A stretch of DNA of 64,000 nt from Omphalotus guepiniiformis (taxonomy: Eukaryota; Basidiomycota; Agaricomycetes; Agaricales; Omphalotaceae): assembly GCA_028554645.1 (NCBI GenBank), contig JAQOOI010000070.1, positions 372,001 through 436,000 of the forward strand. The letters are read 5' to 3'. This document shows positions 1 through 11,133 of the stretch, piece by piece. The translations under genes and the position numbers were made by a program. Positions within the stretch are counted from its first letter, which is position 1. Each line of letters begins with the position of its first letter. Below the pieces are notes generated by a model, which saw only the letters and a list, made by a program, of their open reading frames with translations, ran no database searches and had not been told where the DNA came from.

Positions 1-20
1 GGGATAGTGTGGCGACCTAC

Positions 21-670
21 CGTGGTGTTAGTAGTGGAATCTGCAATAGAGGGGGATTCATCGTCACCCATAGCAATATCGCTACCCGCCGCGTCATCGT
101 CAACCTCCTCGTCACTACTATCAATACGAGCTTGGGATGCAATACGCTTGCGAATCTAAGAAAAGTTTAGTACTGGCGATTATTCAAGAAAAAGAACTGA
201 TTACTTACGCGGCAGCTAGTACAAACGCGACCTTTGCCTTTGACGGGCACTGGGGTTACAGCGGTTGGAACAGGAGCAGCCGCGGTGACTTTAGGAACCT
301 CCTTGGGTTTACCAAACTGAACACATTTACCGCGGTACGGACCAAGTAAATGATGAGTTGGTGTATACTTCGCGGTAACTGGATCACGCGGCAGTTGTTC
401 AAAGAAGAACAGAGTGAAAGTACGAATGTCAGTGTTAGCCAACGCGGCATCAGGGTGAGCTTTCCAGAGCTCGAGCTAAAAAGAGTGAAGTAAGGCGCGG
501 GAAGGGAGTCAGCGCAGTAGAAAACTTACGAGTTTTTGTGCACAAGACATCGCGACGCGATTAGCATCGTCAGCACCACGTTTGGCTCGACGCTCGCTAA
601 ACGACTTATAAAGAGGTGCTACCTCTTCCACGAGAAACTGGACGTCAACAGAAGAAGTATCAGTAGACAT
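21..670 (-). CDS. beta-A: antisense accessory gene of element A (5' part, runs off the left edge)
   Basis: Function unknown. Exons 530-670, 209-475 and probably 21-155 join in frame with GT-AG introns. ATG is at 670. After that the gene enters an intron at the window edge. Exon 1 (47 residues) is helical and charged. Exon 2 ends in a short C-x2-C motif (VCTSCR). Exon 3 is strongly acidic (SSDEEVDDDAAGSD). The order of a ~50-residue first exon, a 60-90 residue second exon and an acidic third exon matches beta-T2 at 25150-26474, although I see little direct sequence identity. It lies downstream of alpha-A on the same strand, 443 nt after the alpha stop, and opposite to the retroelement's own reading direction. 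Confidence 0.55.
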
Positions 671-1113
671 AAGTGAATCCGATAGGAAGAACTTAGGGTT
701 TGGAGGGCCTTTTATACCAGGCCAGGCAGTCATGACTACGGGGAAACTTGTCAGTGGAGAATTCTAAGTCCGCGATACTTACTGTCTTTCAAAAGTTGAC
801 GCAGCAGACCATATGGTATTTTACCAAAGGACACGAGTGTTCAAGACAACTGGGGACAGTTGCAATTTCAAAGATGGGGAAGGGTCACAGGAGTAGAAAA
901 GTACCGCGGTTAAGTAACACGTAGAATGGTTTAAAATTCACAATTTCGCATAACGCGGGAAATGTTACACAGCTTAAAAGTCATTCTCAAGGAAACAGAA
1001 AGCTAATAACATTGCCGGGTTGTCAAAAATAAGGAAAACAAAGTCTCGCGATACTAAAAGCTTTTACTTCCGCGGGACCCGAACAAGAAAAGAGCGACAA
1101 AAGGCAGGGACCA

Positions 1114-3216
1114 CTAGTTCTGATATGCCTGATGTTCAGAAGACACGTTGATCGATTTGAGCTCCCCAGCCTCGATGGCGGGAAGGATCTTCTCATCTAC
1201 AATCAACTGAGCGAGGTCTCCACTAAGGCGGACCTGTGTCAAGTAATCCCGGCCAAAGTTGTAGTAGCCCTGTACTAAAACATCTGCGAGTTCGTCGATC
1301 TTGGCTTGAGCCATCTGCTGAATGCCGTGCATAGCGGCAACTTGTTCATTCAGGCGATCGGTTAACGCGGAGGCCTCAATTTGCAATGACATGGCATCTA
1401 AAAAGAGGGTAAGACGAAAAGAAGAAGTGGAAGAAAGAAGGACATACGGCGAGCCGAAAAGAGTCCGCGGTTGTGGAAAGCTTCATCCTCCAACGCGATC
1501 TTGCGGATTCCATAGCGAAAGGTACATGCAGAGTCCTTCTTGCTAAGACACTCATTGCACGACTCTCCCGCCTTGACGAAGACGCAGGGTTTGCCATGAA
1601 TGATGCAAGACCCGCAGCGGATAGAGGGCTAAGAGGCAATGTAAGAAAAATAAGGGAGAAAAAGCACCGCGGAACTTACCAGGTTCACGGAGGAGGCCAC
1701 AATCTGGCGAAGGCGAATATGGCTAGTCATTAGAGGGGGCACCATGCCCGGCAAATCGTAATTAATGAAACCGTTCGCAGGAATATTGTTGGCAGTATAC
1801 CAGCGAACTCCGCCTTCGTAAGATCTGCCCACTGTAGTAGGTACCGCGGTGGCTTTGTCACCCTTCTCGATGGGATGAAGGTTATGAGGGATAAAAGCAC
1901 CAAAGTGTTCCGCGGCAGGAAAGACCTTGTCATACCAATATTGGGGGTATCCTCCGACTTCGCGAAGAAACCGACGTCTTGTCTCGAGGTCTCCAGGACG
2001 AGGAGAAGGGGTACGGAAACGATCGGCCTCTTGAATGGTAGACGCGGTGGTTTTAGGAGCCGGTTTAGACTTCCGCGAGGCTTTACGCTTACCCTAGAAA
2101 GATAATGAGTAACAAGGTAAGTAGAAAAAGAAGCGATGCTCGCCTTCTTGTCAACTGGGGCAGTAACCGCAGGCTCCACGAGAGTCGAGGGTCCCACCAC
2201 AGAAGAAGGAGCCGCGGGAGTTGAAGGTAGCACAGGTACAGCAGGAGGGGCGGGTACGGTACTAGTCAAAGGAGAAAACGCCGCCGGGACACCAGAAGGA
2301 GTGAGAGGCGCGGGACCAGTTTCCACCAGTGGGGACCGTGTGGGAGTAACAGGGACAAGTTTGGTGTGAACCGAAGGTTCCGCGGCAGTAGCAGTGAACC
2401 CTGGCGATAAGTCCACAGGAGGTGGAGAGCGAGAAAAAGACTGAGAAATAAATAAGAGGCAAGTCTCGAGGCGCGGAGGTTAGAGCAGCAACAATACCAA
2501 CAGAGTTATCAGGCTCCGCGGGGGCCTCTAGTTCTGAGTCGCTTTCCACCCGCTTTCTTAAAGGACCGCGGCGACGCTTGGCAGCAGGGGGAGAGCCCTC
2601 GTTAGAAGACTCTACCGCCTCGTCGTCAAACTAAGAATAAGAATGAGAAGAAGAGTTGGTAGGCAAGGAACAAAAGAGTACTCACCAGACGTGTGGGCCA
2701 GGGTTGACGCTCCAAGTCAGACAAAGTACGAGGAGGCCGCGGACGAGTTGTAACAGCAGTAGACGCGGGAGTAGCAGGAGGCAAGGTATAGGTTTCATCA
2801 CGGAAAGCCAAGAAATCAGCCTCGAATTGTGCTTGATCCTCCGCGGTCACCGGCGTAAGCTATAAAAATTCAGAGTTACAAAAACAGTAAACGATCGCGG
2901 AACTTACCAAAGTAGACTGACTAACTTGGCAGGCACGACGTTTCTTGAGAACAGAAAGAGCCTTGTCACGGCGCTCTCGACGACGACGTACGGGTGCAGC
3001 AGCCCCGGAATGTTTGTCCCGAGGAGGTGGGCTGACCGCGGAAGGTTGTACTGACAATTGACCGGTACGAATCTGCTCAAGCAGGATAAGCTCCGCAGCG
3101 GATATAGACCGCTGTGAGCCACCTGGAACCGAAGGCAGAGTAGAGGAAGGGGGAGGCAAAGCGTCGTGGCGTCTTCGTTTATGTGGACGCGAAGTCGAAG
3201 GTTGAGAGGGAGACAT
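1114..3216 (-). CDS. alpha-A: antisense accessory gene with a Zn2Cys6-like cluster
   Basis: A seven-exon model gives 591 residues: exons 2908-3216, 2686-2859, 2502-2630, 2156-2440, 1680-2093, 1448-1628 and 1114-1397. Every junction is in frame with GT-AG ends. The donor after exon 4 (GTTGAC) is weak. The N-terminal third is basic, Pro/Ser-rich and low complexity. The middle (exon 5) is a globular-looking region rich in Trp and Tyr. Exon 6 holds six cysteines, about residues 442, 445, 452, 461, 464 and 472, spaced C-x2-C-x6-C-x8-C-x2-C-x7-C. That is the spacing of fungal Zn2Cys6 DNA-binding domains. The C-terminal exon is helical. It could be a transposon-encoded nucleic-acid-binding regulator (inference). 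It is encoded antisense to element A, between pol (off-window) and the 3' LTR. Confidence 0.7.
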
Positions 3217-3780
3217 GATAAAGGCGGCTTCTGATGAAGTAGGAGAAAAAGCCTGTCAAAAGAAGTTAAAACGGGAAGAACGAAAAAGCACTGCGGAACT
3301 TACTATTAAGGAACTATAATCTAGGGGTTCAGCCTTGATGGGCATAAACCAGTGACGACAAAAGGAGAGAGAAGTTGAAGTCCGTTACCCATGTCTTGGG
3401 GTTTATATAGACCTCGCGGCAATGGGGTCCTAGGATTGGTGCCAATAACAAGTTCCATTCCTAGAAGACGCGAGAGCAAAAGTTTGATGTATTACACACT
3501 TATTCAGGGTACGACATACAGCTTTGACAAAGAAGCGATGGCAATCCATTAACTGAATAACCGGTATGTCCGGGAACTAACGTAACCGGACGATGGGGAA
3601 TGAAGAGACGCGGTGATTTACCAATAAGGCAACGTGATGGAATGTGATGTGACAAGAAGGAGGGAGAGCGCTACATGAGTCAGAAAGAAGTTTGTGATAT
3701 CCAGAAAAGGGAGGTTGACGCGCCTTTCCGGGATAGACCCTGAGTAGGACCCCAGCGACTGGGACAGTCGATATTTTAGT
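3217..3780. other. Non-coding spacer between the alpha-A start and the polypurine tract
   Basis: No supported ORF. By position it must hold the promoter and 5' UTR of the antisense alpha-A gene and the 3' untranslated part of the element A genomic RNA. The equivalent stretch in T2 is 29155-29654. Confidence 0.4.
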
Positions 3781-3790
3781 CAGGGGGAGA
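3781..3790 (+). other. Polypurine tract of element A
   Basis: A purine run (AGGGGGAGA) immediately abuts the TG that starts the LTR at 3791. This is where plus-strand DNA synthesis is primed in LTR retrotransposons. T2 has an almost identical run, GGGGGAGA, directly before its 3' LTR. Confidence 0.8.
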
Positions 3791-5029
3791 TGATACGACC
3801 GCGGGAATACCACTACCATTTTCGGCCTCGCAGGATTGATCACTCCAGTACAAACCTACTAAGTACACTGTATAGTCCTAAGTTCCGCGGTGTATTACGC
3901 ACACTCAACCACTAGTATATGTGTACAAAGGTGTGCAAGACTGTAGAACAGCACTAAATGGGTCTTCTCAGTGTAGGTATTACCTAAGTATGCACTCAAG
4001 TAAAGCGTCGCGGCACTTGTTCTAAGGTCCGACGTGTATAACTTGATGGCCCCAATACTGTATAAACCAACGCGTAGGTAACGAAGTACTGCGGCACTAC
4101 TCAGAAGGCCAGACTTAGAAACCAGGTAGCAGTAGCTCCGTGCACTAGTCATATCTAATGACCATGGTTGAGCCACAGAAGGGTCTAGACGTACGATGTA
4201 ACACGAAGTACTTCCGACGACGCGGAAGTAGAACACGTAAGGAGACACAGTGTTAGCGAACTACCGCGATACTTTCTAAAAGCGGCAAGATTATAACCCG
4301 ATATAGGATACCCTGTTACCGCGTACTATACTTCATCCCTACCTTACGCGGTGCACCATATGCACCATATATCTCATAACTGTCAAGTATCACGACATTT
4401 GTTTGTACTATGTAAATAGAAATACTGTATATAAGAAATAGAACCTGGGCAAGGAAGGACAGGTTCCCGAGCCCCCCCATAGAGCTAATAGCATTTGTGT
4501 GTGGAAAAGCTTAAGTCCCTCTGAGTGGTTAGAAGTTTTAAAGTTTAACCGTCGCGTTAGTTCATAAGTCAGTGTGCCTAAGTGTTTACAAGCGGGGTCG
4601 TCTGGTACCGCGGAGCCTGTGTGTGTAGTGTGAATAAGAGTGGATCGTCTGGTCACTCGTTGAACTCGTCGTCTGGCAGTTCTGAAATACTCCTATACCC
4701 AACTCCACTAAAGTGAGAAGTCGTCTGGCATCTCCCAACAATCGTCTGGTTGTTGTATCGTTTGTAGTCACTGGTTGCGGTGATTTGTTAAAGTTACGCG
4801 TTAGTTCGTTTGAGTGGTGTGTAGCATAGAGTTATCTGTGCCGCGTTGGTTTTGACTGTGTCTCCGAGCTCCTCTTACAACAACCTTATTTGCTTCACAG
4901 TGTTTGTTAGTCCCCCAAACCCCACGAACTTAAAAGTCTTTGTGTGTTGTGTGTGTGTTTTGAGTGCTTGATAGATTCATTTGAGTTAGTTAGCACTTCT
5001 TCTCATTCATACCCCATACCAAGCACATC
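3791..5029 (+). repeat. 3' LTR of element A (1239 bp)
   Basis: It starts TGATACGACC and is repeated almost unchanged at 8504-9742, with the same total length. Its end was set from the target duplication of that second copy, so it is AAGCACATC here and AAGCACAAC there. A TATATAA box lies at 4428-4434, and the octamer TCGTCTGG recurs five times between 4598 and 4750. An antisense ORF inside (3895-4248) is also open in the second copy, but this is explained by recent duplication. Confidence 0.85.
4428..4434 (+). promoter_or_regulatory. TATA-like box of the element A LTR
   Basis: TATATAA sits near the middle of the LTR and is conserved in the solo LTR at 9141-9147. The position fits a U3 promoter. 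No transcript data were available. Confidence 0.45.
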
Positions 5030-5681
5030 AACGGGTATGGAACTCCATATATCTGAGAGCCAACATTACTTTAGCCGCATCTGTTTTAGTTCCGGTTGAC
5101 ACAAAGATGCCTTCCAGCTCTGCCAACCATGCAACCAATTCAGATGGATGTTTCTTATCGAAGATGGGAGCCTGCTTAGAGACTTTAGGTAGCTTCTCAT
5201 TCTGCAACTCTTTAGCTGCAGGAACAGGAATCTGCATTCCTGTTGCATTTCCAAAAATGAAGATCTCTTCCATCTCAACAGGTCCTTGGGTAGGTCCTTG
5301 TTGTTGGGGAGCTTCATTCCCAGTAGCATTGTCATGAGTAGACATATTGTTTCTCAGGTTCCTTATTATTTTAACAGGGATTCTTTTATGTGTCAAGGCA
5401 AAATATTGAGGACTGTTGACAAAGTTCCTCTTATTTTTCTTGTATCTAGCTGAGAGTTCAGATAAATCTGGAGGTGTATTCCGTTCAGGAATCGTACTTA
5501 GGGACGAAAGAGACGAAAGGGAACTTGAATCTGGTTCAGGTAGGACTTCTTTCTCTTTTCCTTTGGAACTTTTCCTTCTGGATGACTGGTTCAGTGACAA
5601 TTCTTCTGTTCCAGCTCTCTCAGAATTCTTAGTCTTTCTAGGACGTGTGTTTCTCTGTGAGCTGCTAATTTTGACAAGCAA
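5030..5681 (-). pseudogene. T0 gag, N-terminal fragment
   Basis: The frame is open from 5681, but the first clear ATG is at 5345 (MSTHDNATG). The conserved core with LPKVSKQAPIFDKKHP, a WLAELE helix and LALRYMEF aligns with the T2 gag at 18178-18340. The frame stops just after LRYMEFHTR, where the LTR of element A begins. An N-terminal Ser/Lys-rich extension upstream of the ATG is open in both T0 and T2. The protein is a truncated capsid precursor and cannot be functional alone. Confidence 0.8.
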
Positions 5682-5833
5682 ACTCTAAGTTATAAAACTT
5701 ATAGATGGTTCAACAACTTCAAGGAAATTGTTGCTAAGTGAGGAACAGGGCAAAGTTCAACACAGAAAAAGTCCAGATTTATTTCCAGACACGTGTAAAT
5801 ACACAGATAGTTCAATTATCAAGTCTAAAGCCA

Positions 5834-5852
5834 CCCCTCGCGGTGGGCTCCA
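5834..5852 (-). other. Primer-binding site of T0
   Basis: On the minus strand it reads TGGAGCCCACCGCGAGGGG, three bases inside the LTR. It is identical to the PBS of T2 (17562-17580), so both elements should be primed by the same tRNA. I could not assign the tRNA from sequence alone. Confidence 0.75.
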
Positions 5853-5855
5853 GAT

Positions 5856-7700
5856 GTAGTGACTATGAAATGAACGAGAGAGATACTCAAATGAGCACAA
5901 TCCAACTCAAATCAAAATGATGTAGGGTGAGGTGTGACTGGCGTTGTCAGAGATTCCGCACAGTTAGACGCAACAATTGAACTTCGAATCTGCAGGGTTA
6001 CAGATGTCTTTATCTCAATCTGGGTGAAAAATGGCAGAGGGTATCTCAAAACACAAGATTCAGACAGAAGGTAAGGGTGGTTTTCAGGGTTCAGGAGGGA
6101 TTCAGGACAATCAATCTCGATGTTTAAACTCGATCCAATGGTCAGACAATGCAGGGAACAGTCTCAGATGCAGCACAGACAGTTTCAGCAGGCAGATTCA
6201 GCACAGACAAAACAGCAGTTTCAGCAAAGATTCAGTATCTCTTTCAATTTATCTGCCACAAGGGACTTTACAGAAGTTTTCACAACTGGATATTTCTCAA
6301 ACTGAACTCTAAAGAGCCAGGCTATATTTCGTCTAAGAAGGGTTTCCTGCTTTGGCTTGTAGCTTTGGGCAGTACTTGCTTAAGAAAATCTAAATAGATA
6401 CTCTGTAAGCTATATATACTAAACCATAAAATCAAACATATATCTCGAAATTAAAAGAGTAATCTGAACAGTAAATGAGTCAAAAGTAAGTAAGTATCAA
6501 TTGAGCAGAGATTGGATTCTTTTTAGGTAGTTTTCTAGGTAATTTTCCAGTTAGATAGTCAAAATGTAGGAAATTTGGGTATAGATTGGTATAAAAACAG
6601 AAATATATCGCTTTGTCCGCGTTCTAGGTGTGTTAGGGCGTACCCAGGGTATCTAAATAAAGGTCCAGAACATGTAAATAGCAACCAGTATCCTGACAGG
6701 TGACATTCTCCTCAGTGCATTGCAAATCTGGTCCCCTATAAGTTTCTCCAAAATTGGCACATTCTCCTCTACTAGGGCAGCATTAGGAGTTGTGTAGAAG
6801 CTCTAGAGCTTATCTAGACCATGCTTCATTGTTTCTATCAGCCACAGTAAGGTACAGTAACTGTTTATTTCAAGTTTTACCCCTATACATCTCTTTTTGG
6901 TCAGATTTGTACTCAGGTTATATTTCTTGTTTAGGATAGCTCTCAGCTTCTCCTAGGACAGTATTCTATCCCATAGTTTCGTCTAAGACCTCCAATTAGA
7001 GTGCCTTTGTCTTTCATCAAGTTCAGAGGGTTACTGAATTTCAGAGAGATACTCAGACCCAGAGAGATACTCATTTTCAGTATCTAACTCCTTCCATCAT
7101 GAGTATTGAGTATCTAACTCATTTGTGCAGATGTAACTTTGAATCTACTTCTCCATTATTACACAGATTGGCAGTTTCTCTTAGTGACATTATGTTCACA
7201 TAGTACTCAATGTACAAATATTTCTCTGGTAATACAATCTTCAAGATTGCCCATATTCTCAGCATTCAATCTTATAGTGCCAACTTAGTTAGCAAGACCA
7301 GCTGGAACTTTTGATCAGTCCAAAGGACTTAGATAGTTGTTCAATTGAAGTGAAAATCCATCAACCCCTTGGATTACAGTCAACAACACTTGGTAGAGTC
7401 TCTAGTTATTAGAGGGTGGGTCTGACCAACTCAATCTGGTATGGAACATTGGAATTCCAACACATCTGGAGAGGCATAACTAGTATCTCTTTGTATAACC
7501 CATTGGTCACAGTTGCTTAGTACCAGATTTAGTACTGTAGCAAACACTACACTTAGGTATTGTGAGTACAAGTATGTTTCATGTCTTAACTAGCAGTCTG
7601 GGGTGACTCTAGTCCTTTATGTTCAGTTTCCAATGCTTGAACATTCCATTTTTACTTCAATCTGATAGATTTCAGTACTGAAAGGCTTTTTGACGCAACA
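5856..7700 (-). repeat. 5' LTR of T0 (about 1845 bp)
   Basis: It begins TGTTGCGTC at 7700 on the minus strand and ends three bases before the PBS. It shares its first seven bases with the T2 LTR (TGTTGCG) but is longer and otherwise diverged. The small + strand ORFs at 6031-6397 overlap each other in two frames, are Gln/Ser-rich and have no family resemblance. I treat them as chance. Confidence 0.7.
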
Positions 7701-7765
7701 GCGGCTAGCACTCACCGAATTCGTACCCGCCGGCATCCTCAGATGCAGGCTGACACCCCAAGTGG

Positions 7766-8485
7766 ATGAACATGGCTGATCAGTGTGGGCCACCTACTCA
7801 GTATGATGAACATAGACGTGCAGAGGTTATAGCATCCGTTGATCTTATGCGAACAAACACGTTAGGGGCGTTCCTAGAAGGAGAAGCATTGCATTGGTTT
7901 CGTGAAGAGGTACAACGAGTACCTGATGGGTTCTCAATGGAGTCCGACCCTATGGCTTATCGGTGGACCTTCATGCAAGTAGTAAATGGGTTGTATCAAT
8001 ATTTCATTCATGAAGCCTCAATATCTCAAATATCGGACCGTTTCTTTAATGTGATATACTCACATAACAAGGGAGTCAAGAGCATGTTTAGTGAGCTACG
8101 TAGGTGGGCTACATGCATGCCATGCCCTCCAGACATGTATACTTTCAAGAAACGTATTCTGATCTTGGTACCGTCATCCATGTGCGATGACATGACTCGG
8201 ATCGAGAAGGTAACAGCTGAACGTTCGTCTGTGAACGAAATCATGCAGGCGGCAATTGCCTGCGAGCGGAGTGAGAAGATGGGGAAATACTACTCTACAG
8301 CGCGAACAGCTGCGGAGCAGAGTCAGCGAACAATGAAGAGTAATTGCAACAAAAAGAATGTATCTGTGGAGACTAAACCCGTCCAAACGACCACAGCTAA
8401 CAAGCCAGGTCGATCGTCCTCCCCACCGAAACGATTACAGGTCGTAGATAACCGTCAATATCAAGTTATGAACCATCCGGAGTAG
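7766..8485 (+). pseudogene. T1 g ag capsid region (Retrotrans_gag-like), truncated
   Basis: A 239-residue open stretch with the helical, Trp-containing pattern of retrotransposon gag: GEALHWFREEV near residue 40, then FMQVVNGLYQYF. The C-terminal part is basic and Ser/Pro-rich. The 5' end is lost at the T0 insertion (7700). A stop at 8483-8485 and then a solo LTR separate it from the zinc knuckle, which resumes at 9748. Confidence 0.75.
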
Positions 8486-8503
8486 CGAAAGAACCAACAA
8501 CGT

Positions 8504-9742
8504 TGATACGACCGCAGGAATACCACTACCATTTTCGGCCTCGCAGGATTGATCACTCCAGTACAAACCTACTAAGTACACTGTATAGTCCTAAGTTCCG
8601 CGGTGTATTACGCACATTCAACCACTAGTATATGTGTACAAAGGTGTACAAGACTGTAGAACGGCACTAAATGGGTCTTCTCAGTGTAGGTATTACCTAA
8701 GTATGCACTCAAGTAAAGCGTCGCGGCACTTGTTCTAAGGTCCGACGTGTATAACTTGATGGCCCCAATACTGTATAAACCAACGCGTAGGTAACGAAGT
8801 ACCGCGGCACTACTCAGAAGGCCAGACTTAGAAACCCGGTAGCCGTAGCTCCGTGCACTAGTCATATCTAATGACCACTGTTGAGCCACAGAAGGGTCTA
8901 GATGTACGATGTAACACGAAGTACTTCCGACGACGCAGAAGTAGAATACGTAAGGAGACACAGTGTTAGCGAACTACCGCGATACTTTCTAAAAGCGGCA
9001 AGATTATAACCCGATATAGGATACCCTGTTACCGCGTACTATACTTCATCCCTACCTTACGCGGTGCACCATATGCACCATATATCTCATATCTGTCAAG
9101 TATCACGACATTTGTTTGTACTATGTAAATAGAAATACTGTATATAAGAAATAGAACCTGGGCAAGGAAGGACAGGTCCCCGAGCCCTCCCATAGAGCTG
9201 ATAGCATTTGTGTGTGGAAAAGCTTAAGTCCCTCTGAGTGATTAGAAGTTTTAAAGTGTTAACCATCGCGTTCGTTCATAAGTCAGTGTGCCTAAGTGTT
9301 TACAAGCGGGATCGTCTGGTACCGTGGAGCCTGTGTGTGTAGTGTGAATAAGAGTGGATCGTCTGGTCACTCGTTGAACTCGTCGTCTGGCAGTTCTGAA
9401 GTCCTCCTATACCCAACTCCACTAAGTGAGAAGTCGTCCGGCATCTCCCAACAATCGTCTGGTTGTTGTATCGTTTGTAGTCACTGGTCGCGGTGATTTG
9501 TTAAAGTTACGTGTTAGTTCGTTTGAGTGGTGTGTAGCATAGAGTTATCTGTGCCGCGTTGGTTTTGACTGTGTCTCCGAGCTCCTCTTACAACAACCTT
9601 ATTTGCTTCACAGTGTTTGTTAGTCCCCCAAACCCCACGAACTTAAAAGTCTTTGTGTGTTGTGTGTGTGTTTTGAGTGCTTGATAGATTCATTTGAGTT
9701 AGTTAGCACTTCTTCTCATTCATACCCCATACCAAGCACAAC
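8504..9742 (+). repeat. Solo LTR of the element A family
   Basis: It is nearly identical to 3791-5029 and has the same 1239-bp length. It is flanked on both sides by the 5-bp target duplication AACGT (8499-8503 and 9743-9747). With no internal region, it is most simply explained by recombination between the two LTRs of a full copy. The coding sequence of T1 gag resumes directly after it. Confidence 0.9.
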
Positions 9743-9747
9743 AACGT

Positions 9748-11004
9748 CAGCAAACACAAAGACCACAGGGTGACAACAATAACGCACCCAAGCTATCTAC
9801 ATCGTCAACACCAGCAAAACTGGTAGCTGCAGGAGCATGTTATAGTTGCGGCGAGTTCGGACATTTCAGAGGGGATCCAAAGTGTAGGAAGTACGATCCC
9901 GAGCTGCGTAGAGGGACGAACCCACGTCCTAAGATGTTCCGAGTAGCTGAGGAAGTGGTTAAAGATGGTGAACGGCTATTTCGCCTCGAAGAGGCAGTGG
10001 AATCTGACCCGGAACCTTCTGATGAGGAAATTTGGGCTAAATACGAGGAGGCTGAGGGTGATCCAGACCCATGGGGTGGCTCTCAGTACAAAAGTGACAT
10101 GGCGGATGAGGCCTATGACTTACAGGAACCAATAGAGCATATGCGACATATGCATGAATGGGATTTGTTTACGGAAGGTTGGGCCGAAACAATCGACGAG
10201 CGGTTCAACACATTGATTGATACCGAGGAGGTGCAATTCGACGATGACACCTCAGAAGAGGGATATGAAACGACACTATCATCAGTTGATGGATATGAGA
10301 CGGCACCTGAATTGTTAGAAGTTGATGATTCTGATGATGAAGACGACGAGGTCTTTAAACTAGATTTTGGTGAATATTTGAGGTCCATGGCAGAAGATGG
10401 TAAAGGAGGGTTTAATCCAACACTTAAGCCTGAAGCAGTGAAAGTAAAACGTACTGGTTCACGCCCCAAGTGCACAGCTGAAGAAAATCACTGCTTGAGT
10501 GCCTTTGTGGACATAAATGGTGTCCAAGCTTTTGCCCTATTTGATAGTGGGAGCACGGCTGATGCGATAAGTCCTGACTTCACTTGTGTGGCGCATCTGA
10601 AGGTCTTTCAATTGGAAAACCCGGTTACGCTACACCTAGGAACGAAGGGAAGCAGGTCTAGGATAATTCACGGCACCGTGTGCCCCTATAGAGTTCTGGA
10701 TGGCAAAAGCGGTGATGTTATCGGGAAGGATTACTTTGATATCGCTAACGTTGACCGTTACGACACGGTAATGGGTACAGTTTTCATGCGAAAACACGGT
10801 ATATCTTTGGACTTTGAACATGATGTTATTAAGATGCATGGAAATGCAATATCAACGCTCACTGAAAAGGAGGAAGCTGGTGAAATTGCATGCCGCTACG
10901 CCAAGAATATCTCTTCTTCATTCCATCTTAAAGAGGGGGAGGAGCTGCCCATTAAACCTCGACCGAAAAAATATGGGCTATGGAAAGATGAACGTAAAAT
11001 TTGA
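9748..11004 (+). pseudogene. T1 gag zinc knuckle and aspartic protease
   Basis: The frame is open from the edge of the solo LTR, with an internal ATG at 9934. Near the start is a CCHC zinc knuckle (CYSCGEFGHFRGDPKC, nucleic-acid binding). An acidic linker of about 150 residues follows. The retropepsin-like domain carries the DSG catalytic triad in ALFDSGSTADAI, followed by FMRKHGISLDF. In the intact element this protease would process Gag-Pol. The ORF stops at 11004, before the polymerase frame, so the polyprotein is broken. Confidence 0.85.
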
Positions 11005-11133
11005 CCACGCTCGGGTCAAGAAACCTCATCTATTCGAGTTCAACCTCCGTGGTCGAGAAAGGCACCTACCATCAACGAAGAGAGAGATGAGGATCACGAT
11101 ATCGAGCGGATATCACTAGACCGAAACTTACCG

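Larger units (their letters stand above)
1..5029 (+). mobile_element. Element A: 3' part of a Ty3/gypsy-type LTR retrotransposon
   Basis: The right end is an LTR (3791-5029) preceded directly by a polypurine tract, so this is the 3' end of a + strand element. Its gag and pol must lie left of the window. The visible interior holds no sense ORF. Instead it carries two spliced genes on the opposite strand (alpha-A 1114-3216, beta-A 21-670). The same arrangement occurs in T2. The right flank after the LTR is AACGG, inside the gag of minus-strand T0, so A is younger than T0. The left TSD is off-window. Assignment to Ty3/gypsy rests on the layout shared with T2, because no polymerase is visible here. 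Confidence 0.8.
5030..7700 (-). mobile_element. T0: 5' end of a minus-strand Ty3/gypsy element, cut by element A
   Basis: Read on the minus strand it has an LTR starting TGTTGCG (7700 down to 5856), a primer-binding site (5852-5834), and the start of a gag ORF that breaks off at 5030 where element A is inserted. The LTR start, PBS and gag relate it to T2. The flank beyond the LTR start is GCGGC (7701-7705), the likely target duplication. The other half of T0 is off-window to the left. T0 itself sits inside the gag of T1. Confidence 0.8.

Noticed and set aside
1730..2416. 228-codon minus-strand ORF taken as one exon of alpha-A
   Set aside because: Its first part is in the true exon frame, but beyond 2156 it reads through an intron and then runs in a different frame from exon 5 (1680-2093), so the full ORF is not a protein.
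3895..4248. 117-codon antisense ORF in the element A LTR, also open at 8608-8961 in the solo LTR
   Set aside because: Both LTRs are near-identical recent copies, so a shared open frame is expected by descent. Low complexity, no start context and no family.
6031..6397. Overlapping Gln/Ser-rich + strand ORFs
   Set aside because: They lie inside the T0 LTR, in two frames of the same sequence, and no domain is visible.
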